Source: Deroplatys truncata | Lineage: Eukaryota; Arthropoda; Insecta; Mantodea; Mantidae | Direction of reading: 5' to 3' | DNA: 64,000 bases | NCBI GenBank assembly: GCA_030765065.1 | Contig: CM060989.1 | Span: forward strand, 64,618,001 to 64,682,000 | Shown: positions 55,545-64,000 of the stretch, piece after piece | Layout of the letters: every line of letters begins with the position of its first letter | How positions within the stretch are numbered: the stretch's first letter is position 1 | Made by a program: the position numbers and the translations under genes | Notes under the pieces: generated by a model | Told to the model about the DNA's origin: nothing | Database searches by the model: none | What the model saw: only the letters and a program-made list of their open reading frames with translations

Positions 55545-57372
55545 CTACTTCTCCACATAGCCACCGCCATTATTCAGCAACTTGTAACAGTAAACCAGTT
55601 TTTGTATGCCTTCGTCAAAGAATGGTGCCGCCTATGATGACAGCCATGTCTGCACTTCTGGTTTTACATTATCCTCGTTGAAATGTTTCCACCAAGGAAT
55701 TTCTTCAGATGAAATAGCTTGGTGTCAAATCCGGACTGTGGAGAGGGTGGTCGAATTGTTCCCAACCAAATAATGCGATCAGAACTTGAGCTTGTTTGAC
55801 GTGTGTGGCCGGGCATTGTCATGAACCAAAAGGATTCCACGCCTTTTGTTCTGTATTGCGCGACGGAGCTTTTATAGTATCTCACAATAGACATTCCTAG
55901 ATAAGAATTCAATCAACAAAACACCTTGTCTGTCCCAGAAAACCGTGCACATGATCTTGCGAGTGGATATCGTCTGTTTGAATTTCTTCTTCACGGGGGA
56001 TATTATGTGCCTCGACAACATGGATTGTTACTCAGAAGTGGTGTAAGACACCCATGCCTCATCACCTGTACCGATTAGCAAATCATCGCTTTCCTCAGCA
56101 TATCGCGTGAGAAAAGTCAGTGCAGCGGCAGATCGTTTGTTCTTGTGCTCATCAGTAAGATTTTGGGAACCTATTCTTGGGCACAATTTCCGAAATACTA
56201 AGCGCTCTGCCACAATCTTGTAGAGGACTGCCTTGCAATTTATAGAAAATGCGAAGACAACACCGATATGGTGGATGATCTGTCCTTGCGAATGTTTTGT
56301 TCTACAACTTTAAGGCAGTATTTTTAACACTTAAGTAATTTCAGCCTAATTATATAATACGTAAATTCAATAACAGCCCACCTTGAAGCAATATGTGTAT
56401 GTAATAATTTGTAAAATGTATGTAACAGTCATTGCGTATGCTTATATTATTGTATCCATATGTAATAATGTTATGTGAATATATTACGTAATTTAATAAT
56501 GTAGGAGCTATGAGAAATTGGTCAAAATTTACTAACAATGAGGTAACAATGAGGTAACTTTGAGGCAATAATGAGTTTGAGAGTTTAAAAATACTACTTG
56601 TAGTTCTTGGAAGCAATAATGTAAATTTTGTGACAGTTTATAAAATAGCCAATCAACAACCAGAAAAAGCTTTGGTTAAATGACGGTATTCTATTGGAGT
56701 AGGATTAGCCAATCAGAGACTTGAAATACAGAAATTCACAAGTTTAGGCGGTTGAAATCAGTCTGCGTCCTCTAGAGATTTAATACGTTTTCGTGTGAGA
56801 CGAAAAATAAGTTTACGTGTTAAAAAGTGCAAGTAATTAATTAAAGAATCTCACAGCTCTCTATATCAATGAAGTGTTATTTAAATCGTATCAAGTATTA
56901 ATAAATAGAGTGAAGTAAAAAAAATATAATCTGTGTAAGCCTACATTCTTGTCGCAACACAACCCTGCTAAGAGAAACGTGTCTCTAACAAATACTGACG
57001 CAGCCGAGGCAAACATTAACATAAAATTTAAAGAAACAATACAAATACATTTGGGGCGAAGGCTACCGGAGACTGTTTACTATATGTGCGGTTGCAACTA
57101 CTACAAGTTCGGCATCCCAACATAAGAACTATAACACACGTCCTCAACTTGCATCAAATCATCCGTGATCAGAAGCGGTCGACCTCTCCATGGCACATCA
57201 TGCACATTTTTACGACCTTCGTTAAACTGTCTCACTCACTTCCTCACCATTCCATCCATTGCTTCCCCATAAACCTCACACAATTGGCGATGAATGTTGC
57301 TGGTGTAATATTCAAAAAACGAATCTCTGATCTGACTTCACACTCGACGGGTTGTTCGATGGTGTTGACCAT
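55545..57372 (-). pseudogene. Mariner J transposase, split by a family B element
   Basis: N-terminal part 57151-57372 (start MVNTIEQPVECEVRSEIRFL; later blocks shifted by indels), C-terminal part 55545-56304 (AERLVFRKLCPRIGS, NLTDEHKNKRSA, a degraded first catalytic motif GTGDEAWVSY, KIMCTVFWDRQGVLL, LVHDNARPHTS for the second Asp, tail GGGYVEK-stop). Removing the B element and one CAACTT joins the two parts in a consistent reading (QVVEQNIRKDR). The region around the third Asp is badly damaged. Confidence 0.88.
56311..57144 (+). mobile_element. Family B element in mariner J, 6-bp duplication
   Basis: 834 bp, TAAGGCAGTATTTTT...CACACGTCCT, flanked by CAACTT (56305-56310 and 57145-57150). Shorter than the 1.0-kb copies because it lacks the terminal ~45-bp subrepeats. 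Two CCAAT motifs near 56647 and 56707. Confidence 0.87.
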
Positions 57373-57507
57373 TTCGAAACGCTCTAACAACAGGAAAACA
57401 CAAAGTAACTGCGCTCGGGTTCCTATGAATAGAGGAAGTGATTGCGTATGCTCAAAATCGTGACTACAGCGGCAAAATATTAAAACGTTACTTTAAAAAC
57501 ACGCCAC

Positions 57508-58143
57508 ATCTTCCAAGGATGCGACATGAAAGCTGTCAAGAAAATCCCACCCCCAAACTATCCTTGCAAAAATATTAGTTCTTTTATTTTCTCGCAAATG
57601 GCTCTAAAACGATTTATATTAAAATACTACATGTTTAAGATCTTTGCATGACAAATAAAATTTATATTTTGAAATTTCTGGGAACAGCCTATGAAGTCCT
57701 CTTCATTCTGAATGACTTTTATATAATTAGTAAACCGTAAAACATAGATAAAATCTTACTACACGTAAAAAAATTAAAAACGTAGATCTCATTAAAGCAC
57801 ACAATTTATACCAAGTGACCTTTTTTTGAGTTAACCATTTCAAGATATTCCTTGTTAATGATTTGAATTTTCAAATCCTTATACTTCTCTCAACTGCTAA
57901 GTCGCTATTTGTTTTTTTCTCGTGGTCATGCAAAGAGAAAGGCATTTGAAAGCAATCACATAGGCACAAGTTCTTCAAAAATCTGACTATCGCTTTACCT
58001 ACTGTATTCTACAACGAAATGTGTGAGTGTGTAATGAGAGTTTATCTGGATTAACAATAATTAGATAGAGTAACAAGTTTTTTTAAGAATAGTTTGTAGT
58101 AGAGGGAGCAGAGAAAGCCATGCCATTGCAACACATCAGTTTT
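57508..58143 (+). repeat. Family A, old truncated copy
   Basis: CTTCCAAGGATGCGACATG onward to GCAACACATCAGTTTT. The start and microsatellite are missing. Confidence 0.7.
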
Positions 58144-58436
58144 CACTTTCTTTTTTAGCTGCTTCATTTATCAAAGAGAACAGTATTGGAGGGAGCATTA
58201 TGGTTGATTTGTTCGGAATCAGACGATGTGGAAAATACGTTACAACCACACTGTTATTAGCAGGGACGGCACTTTGTCCCAGTTTGCGCGAGGTTCACTG
58301 GTACTGGCTATAGAGTACCTGTGTTTACTAGTAGATAAGAGCACTCCATTGATAGCACGCGACTGTTCGGTGGTACAGATCGGCGGAACAAACATACAGC
58401 GTTTCTACAGGCCATATTGCCCATTCACCGCCATAT
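58144..58436. other. Unassigned region before promoter-like block
   Basis: About 290 bases, mixed composition. A 71-codon plus frame (58226-58441) has no domain. Confidence 0.3.
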
Positions 58437-58608
58437 TGTGACACAGTGGCTATGGCCCAAGCTTATCGGAAGGTCGGCGTCCGGCGGTCGGTGTAAACAA
58501 CGATAACTGCGGCTTACCAACGTAAACTGGTGCGTTATCGGCGGTAACTAGAACTTGGAAGCTTCTTCTCCCCCTCCTCCAGAAAGCGTGTTGAAATAGT
58601 TCTAGGAC

Positions 58609-58633
58609 ATTCGAGAATCTTGGGAAAGATTCC
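58609..58633 (+). promoter_or_regulatory. Five-unit heat-shock element
   Basis: TTC-GAA-TTG-AAA-TTC at exact 5-base spacing (58610, 58615, 58620, 58625, 58630): 13 of 15 core bases match alternating nTTCn/nGAAn, with three units perfect. It ends 7 bases before the TATA box. Confidence 0.6.
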
Positions 58634-58907
58634 ACTGACTATATAAGCGAGCGATCTCGCGACAGTCCAATGGGAGTTGAGTGGCGTCGGTCAGTCTGTG
58701 AGCGAGCGAGTTTGCGGGAGTGTTTTCCGTGCGACATCAAGAGCGATTCTCCAGTGAGATGGTGATGGCTGTTGTAACGTGCAGCGAGTGCTACTGCGGA
58801 GTGACCGTTGAGGTCTTGTGTTCGACTCCGGAGTGAAATGAACCGTCCGGCACGAAGACATCTCACGAAGGAAGTGAAGTCAGGGAGATTTGAACTAGTT
58901 AACCTTA

Positions 58908-58982
58908 ATGAAGTGAACTACCAGTAAATGTGAACTACATAAAAAAGAAACAGTGACAGTGAGAACTGTGAAAAGTGACACA
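58908..58982 (+). repeat. 75-bp direct repeat, copy 1
   Basis: ATGAAGTGAACTACCAG...GAAAAGTGACACA; differs from 59463-59537 by a single base (AAATG versus AAAGG) by eye. Confidence 0.92.
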
Positions 58983-59462
58983 GTTGAAAAACTGGACAAA
59001 GTCGCAATATAATATGTATGCGCGTAGCTACCTCTTGATTACTTACATGTTTACAATATTACTTACCCATATTTACAGTATTATATACAAAACAGTCAAA
59101 TTACACACAAGTATTTGCAATCTAAGTATATGATTCTTATATAAACGGTATTCCGTTACAATATATAATGATGTCCATTTTTATGTATGAAAAGGTGAAA
59201 TTCCTTGTTTTCACTAAAAATATTGCACTACGCGAAAGTTCCCTCAACAGCACATGATTTTATAGACGCATATTTAAAATAAACACGTTATGTCTACGTT
59301 ATTGAAACCAAGTCGCATGCTGTTTATTTTACATACTTCTGAATAGCCAGGAATCGAATCCTAAACAAATGAAATGTACGTTCGTTCTCCGACGCAGCAT
59401 TAACAGGTTGCCCTTTCCTTTCAGAGTGGAGAACCTTCGAATCCAGGCCTCCGTGATTCAAT
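58983..59462. other. Spacer between the 75-bp repeats
   Basis: 480 bases, AT-rich, then mixed composition from 59330. A 72-codon minus frame has no domain. If the flanking repeats are LTR ends, this is leftover internal sequence; I see no gag/pol motif. Confidence 0.35.
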
Positions 59463-59537
59463 ATGAAGTGAACTACCAGTAAAGGTGAACTACATAAAAA
59501 AGAAACAGTGACAGTGAGAACTGTGAAAAGTGACACA
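59463..59537 (+). repeat. 75-bp direct repeat, copy 2
   Basis: Same as 58908-58982 apart from one base; ends GTGACACA followed by ACCAATC. Confidence 0.92.
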
Positions 59538-59637
59538 ACCAATCTAAGAGAAGTCCATGCTAGGGCAAAGTGTCATCTTGGATATTAGACACAATTCCTT
59601 ATACTAATGTCTGCTATTTCACAATGTGCTAATCAAT

Positions 59638-62600
59638 AAGAAAACTGATGTGTTAAACTCACATGCCTTTCTCTACCTACTCTCCTACAAAATATTCTTA
59701 CAAAAGCTTATTCTTCTATCTACTTCGTGTTAATCGAGTAATACATTTACAGTATTGGTTTTATTGGACATTTCGTTTGTAGGTAAAAGGGGAAAGACTT
59801 CATTGAGAGTCTAATGTTTTAAAAGCGGGTCGCTATATGATAGCTTTGTAATTCGGTTGTCTTTGTACGACCACGAGGGAAAATAAATTATTAAATAAAA
59901 GAATAGCTACGTAGCAGTTGAAAAAATGCATAAGTACGATCATGCTCGTATTTTAGAATTCAAACCAATAAAAAAGAATATATCGGAAATGGTTAATGCC
60001 GCAAAAAAAATGTATTTCACATAAATTGTATACCTCACGAGATCTACATCTTTTGTGTATCTCTTACGGTTTATAGTTTTACAAAATTCATTCAGAATGA
60101 AGAGACTGTTTGCAGAGAAATTAGGATAAAAGTTTTATTTATCATGCAAATATGCTAAACTTATTGTATTTTAATCAAAATCTTAAAACCATTTTTACTT
60201 TCTCTACTACGTACAGTAAGTAGGGGAAGTATTGCATTCCACCCAAAAATTCGATACCGAGATTTCACCGGAAATACATGTTTTGAGACCTCCTGAATCC
60301 AAAAAAAGCATTTTTGGAAACATGTCCGTGTGTGTGTCTGTGTGTGTGTGTGTCTGTGTGTGTGTGTGTGTCTGTGTGTCTGTGTGTGTGTGAACAGCAT
60401 AACTCAAAAACGAACAGTCGGATAAACACCAAACTTGGTATTTAGGTTCAGTATCTTCCAGAGATGCGACACGAAGGTTTTCAAGAAAATCCCCCCACCC
60501 CAGACTACCCTTTACATGGAACATTTTTCGAAAATTTTAATTTTCTCAAAAATGGCTCTAACGATTTTGATGAAAATATCATATGTTTAAGATAATATCA
60601 TGAGAAATGAAATGTATATCTCGAATTTTCTGGGAATGTCTCCAAAAGTATTCTTCATTCTGAACGACTTTTGCATAACTGGTAAACTATAAGAGATAGA
60701 CAAAATTTTACTACACAAAAAATATAGATCGCGTTAAAATACACAACTTATGTCATATACGTTTCTTTTGTTGAGTGAACCGTTTTCGAGATATTGCTTG
60801 TTATTTCCTTAAATTTTTCAATACTTATACTTTTTCTCAAATTCGTTATTCATTTTTTTATGTCCTGGACATGCAAAGAGAATGGAATGCGCCACATAGC
60901 AACCAACGTTAAAATATTTGACTATCGCTTAAAAGCTACCATATTCCCCTTGCATCTACAAGAAAATTAGCAATAAGATTGACATCTCGATATCTCGATT
61001 AACATGAAGCATATGGAGAATAGGCGTTTGTAAAATTAGATTGTACAAGAGTAGAGAAAGTCATGTGAGTGTAACACATCAGATTTTTTTTAGAAATAAA
61101 AATTAAAGAAAATGTGTCCATGTAAAATGCAGTTTGGTTTGGGGGCGGGGATTTTTTTGAAATCTTCGTTGCATCTTTGGAAGATGCTGTCCCCCACACA
61201 CATACACACACACACACACACACAAACGGACCTTTTTCTAAAATGCTCGTTTTGGATTCAGGGAGCTTCAAGCCGTGTATTTCCGGTGAAATCTCAGTAG
61301 ATATAGTATTTGAGGGTGAAATATAATAGTTCTGGTATATACGTAGATAATACAAAAAGTAAAAATCTGATATGTTATATTCACAAGACTTTCCCTACCC
61401 TCTAACGTTTATTCGTGGCATACAAATTATTATTACTATTACGAAAGTTTATTTTCCTATCTGCTTCACTTTAATCTAGATAAACTTTTTCGGAAATAGC
61501 TGCAATTAAAAAATTTGTTATAGATACAAAGGAAATACCGACAGTTAAATGTTTAAGAACTGGACGCAATATGATGGCCTTAAAAGTCCATAATCTTTCC
61601 ATGACATCGCGAGAAACAACTGAAAATCGACAGGACTTTTAAAAGAATGACTATGTAATGAACAATAGAACCATTAATAACGGATGTCGCGGAAATAGCT
61701 AATGCCACAAAAATTTTATTTAAAATAAATTGTGTTTTTTAAAGAGATCTATACTTCTTGTCTTTTATTTATTATGTAAATATCTTTAATATATCGTATT
61801 TTAATCAAAATCGTTACAGCAATTTTTTTTTAGAAAATAAAACATTTCGAAAAATCTTCCATGTAAAGGGTAGTTTGGGATACGGGGATTTTCTTGAGAA
61901 TATTTTTGTCGTATCTTTGGAAGATATTGTATTTAAATACCAAGTTTGGTGTTTATCCGACCTTTCGTTTTAGAGTTATGCTGTTCAGACACACATACGC
62001 ACACACGTGCATGGACATTTTTCTAAAAATGTTTCTTTTATATTTATTCAGGGGTCTCAAAACATATATTTCCGGTGAATCTAGAAATTACTATACGTAG
62101 TAGGGAAAGTAAAAATGAAAACAAATCTGTGTTACACTCACATGACTTTCTCTACTCTTGTGCAAACTATTTTTTCAAACGCCTATTCTCCATATGCTTC
62201 ATGTTAATCGAGATATAGAGATGTTAATCTTATTGCTAATTTTGTTGTAGATGCAAGAGCAATTGGTAGGCTTTAAGGATAGTCAAATATTTTAAAAGCT
62301 GGTTACTATTTGGAGCATTCCATTCTCTTTGCATTACCAGGATAAAAAAAAAAATGAATAACGAATTTCCATTTGAGAAAAAGTATAATTTAAGGTAATA
62401 ACAAGCAATATCTCCAAAATGGTTCACTCAACAACAAAATGTATATGACATAAATTGTGTATTTTAACGCGATCTACATTCTTTGTGTAGTAAAACTTTG
62501 TCTATCTGTTATGGTTTACCAGTTATGCAAAAGTCGTTCACAATGAAGAATACTTTTGGAGACATTCCCAGAAAATTCGAGATATACATTTCATTTGTCA

Positions 62601-62897
62601 TGAAAATATCTTAAACATATGATATTTTAATCAAAATCGTTAGAGCCATTTTTGAGAAAATTAAAATTTTCGAGAAATGTTCCATGTAAAGGGTAATCTG
62701 GGGTGGGGGGATTTTCTTGAAAACCTTCGTGTCGCATCTCTGGAAGATACTGAACCAAAATACCAAGTTTGGTGTTTATCCCACTTTTCGTTTTTGAGTT
62801 ATGCTATTCAGGGGGTTTCAAAACATGTATTTCCGGTGAATTTTTTGGGTTGAATACATTAGTTTCCCTACTTACTATACGTAGTAGGGAAAGTAAA
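59638..62897 (-). mobile_element. Family A minus array with a nested plus copy
   Basis: Unit 1: 59638-60193 and 61090-61364 (split by a plus copy). Unit 2: 61365-62116, old, ends CTATACGTAGTAGGGAAAGT. Unit 3: 62120-62897, starts ACAAATCTGTGTTACACTC, lacks most of the microsatellite, ends ATACGTAGTAGGGAAAGTAA. Unit 1 and 2 are more diverged than unit 3. Confidence 0.83.
60194..61089 (+). mobile_element. Family A, complete young copy nested in an older one
   Basis: TACTTTCTCTACTACGTACAG start, CACATCAGATTTTTTT end, 896 bp, inserted in the CCATTTTT run of a minus-strand copy. 60327-60391 is a long TG/TGTGTC tract. Confidence 0.88.
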
Positions 62898-62978
62898 AAT
62901 GAAAAAAAAAACATTAAATTCTTACGTATTAGAGTAAATGTCATTATACGTGATATTAGTTAAATATCAAAAGGAAAT

Positions 62979-63410
62979 TCATGTAAAATAAAAGTTATTT
63001 TGCTGGACTAAATAACCGGTATGTTCAAGCGGCCAGTAAAAAGTAACGGTTGACAATAATGGGTTTCTATACACATAAAACACTAAAAGCTCTCTACTCC
63101 TAACACCAGTCAGAAAGCGGGGCAGCAGATGCCCCATATATTGCAGTAGTGACCCGACGTACTGACCTAGATGTCTGTACTGCCAGTTTATCGGAGACAC
63201 CTCCAGATATCGCCCACACATTGCCGGCTTCCCACTCCTGTTTCCTATAACGGCGTTCCTGATGACGCTCTGATATCTGCATATTTTGCAGGCAATCTGT
63301 GCATAAATTCAGCAATCTCCTCTGTCCAGTATGCGATTCCAATACTAGCTCTTTCTCCTTCCCACTGCCTCTTTACATCAACGACATCGATTTTCCTGTT
63401 GGAAATTTCT
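62979..63410 (-). pseudogene. Unrecognised decayed coding region
   Basis: A GC-richer block with three overlapping minus-strand frames that each read in a protein-like way in part: ASIGIAYWTEEIAEFMHRLP then stop; LLNLCTDCLQNMQ...; and AMCGRYLEVSPINWQYRHL. This is the pattern of a frameshifted gene, start and family unknown. ORFs of 80 codons at 62979-63221 and 63100-63342 are its fragments. Confidence 0.35.
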
Positions 63411-63830
63411 AAGCCATACCGTACTTTGACGGAAAATATAAATAATTAAATAAAGCAATAGTTGCAAGATAGAGAAATAATTGCAATAAATAATTTCCGT
63501 ATGTTGATTGAATATACAGGAATGTTTTATTGTATTACTAGTTTGAATTTTGGGTTCTTTGTCCTCCGGCTAGCTATTATTACTACTCAGTCGAGCATAT
63601 CTCTTGAACAGGATGTGTAAACGGAAAGGATTTGTTACTGAAAGATAACACTTATAAAAGAATTTGTTTTTACACTTTTATTACCGTCACAATTAATAAA
63701 TTTCACATATTGACTCTTGATACACGCCAGACTGAAACTGTTATATTTTCTAATATCACTACAATCACTTATTTACTGCACATTATTAATTCGCGTATTT
63801 CACATTTATAACTAACTTTACAACGCGAGA
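63411..63830. other. Unassigned AT-rich region
   Basis: About 420 bases, no ORF or recognised repeat. Confidence 0.3.
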
Positions 63831-64000
63831 GATTCTGTAGAATTGCGCGACGTATAACCTTTGTATGATTCTGTTGGACTGAACGACGTATTATCCGCGA
63901 ATCCTTCTGTTGGACTGAACGACGTTTGCCTTGTGAATTATTCTGTCAAACTGTGTGATGTGTAACCCGCGAATGATTCTGTTGGACTGAGCGACGTTTA
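63831..64000 (+). repeat. 36-bp minisatellite at window end
   Basis: Units start at 63831, 63867, 63903, 63939 and 63975, exactly 36 apart. Core ATTCTGTTGGACTGAACGAC followed by GT and a variable CCGCGAA part. 36 bases is 12 codons; the plus frame reads SVGLNDV-like repeats with one stop, the minus frame VVQSNRI-like repeats with one stop. It runs off the window. Confidence 0.93.

Larger units (their letters stand above)
58437..58982 (+). promoter_or_regulatory. GC-rich promoter/LTR-like block with heat-shock elements
   Basis: Starts TGTGACACAGTGGC and ends AAAAGTGACACA, so its ends are TGTG...CACA as in an LTR. It holds a two-unit site (GAAGCTTC, 58558-58565), a five-unit heat-shock element (58609-58633), TATATAAG (58640-58647), an initiator-like GGTCAGTCTG about 40 bases on, and an A-rich leader with GTGAACT motifs, as in heat-shock 5' UTRs. 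The final 75 bp recur at 59463-59537. Two readings: a heat-responsive LTR whose 3' LTR is mostly lost, or an orphaned heat-shock-type promoter and leader. No ORF follows. Confidence 0.5.

Noticed and set aside
313-62897. Family A as a classic DNA-transposon MITE
   Set aside because: The inverted match is subterminal and only 12 bp, there is no TA or longer duplication, and head-to-tail arrays are frequent. The rolling-circle model explains more, though not yet proven.

Overview
The window looks like repeat-dense, intron-scale DNA from an arthropod, most plausibly an insect. The base composition is AT-rich, there are no operons, no ribosome-binding-site-led gene chains and no clearly intact protein-coding gene. 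At least six different mariner (DD34D) relics are present, with tRNA-headed SINEs, a LINE RNase-H tail, an hAT element and MITEs. A cockroach, termite or stick-insect-like large genome would fit, but that is inference from repeat style only.

One repeat dominates. I call it family A. By summing my boundaries it covers about 28-29 kb, near 45% of the window, in both orientations, as single copies, nested copies and head-to-tail arrays. A full unit is about 0.85-0.95 kb. In the orientation I call plus it starts T-ACTTTCTCTACT-ACG, carries an internal TG/TGTGTC microsatellite, and ends AGTAGAGAAAGT-CATGTGAGTGTAACACATCAGA-TTTT. The 12-bp inverted match near its ends, a hairpin at each end, the internal microsatellite, T|T insertion without a long duplication and head-to-tail arrays are the hallmarks of Helentron-associated (DINE-1/HINE-like) non-autonomous rolling-circle elements. 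No Rep/helicase gene is in the window.

Layout. 1-9.3 kb: family A copies, a TA-flanked MITE (family C) and a family B element, nested in each other. 9.3-14.8 kb: a GC-rich SINE, mariner E, a Helitron 5' end, and mariner F between 141-bp inverted arms that carry tRNA-like modules, then a LINE tail. 14.8-21.7 kb: family A arrays around mariner G. 21.7-26.8 kb: SINE S1 copies, a transposase tail, mariner H with a foldback, and a family B element with a 6-bp duplication. 26.8-31.7 kb: A arrays. 31.7-35.4 kb: a 3.1-kb hAT element with a perfect 8-bp duplication, itself holding a B element, a SINE and a smaller DNA transposon; it splits an older unrecognised reading frame. 35.7-44.4 kb: A arrays, a low-repeat island with heat-shock-element-like sites, a 75-bp minisatellite. 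45-48.2 kb: mariner D broken into three pieces by insertions. 48.2-53.7 kb: short unknown ORF, LTR-like block, SINEs, and an inverted-arm element. 53.7-57.4 kb: A array and mariner J split by a B element. 57.5-64 kb: a promoter-like block with heat-shock elements and TATA, a large A array, and a 36-bp minisatellite running off the end.

Nothing here works together as a host pathway. The value of the window is its readable insertion history: the nesting gives relative ages and target-site rules for several element families. All transposase genes seen are broken.
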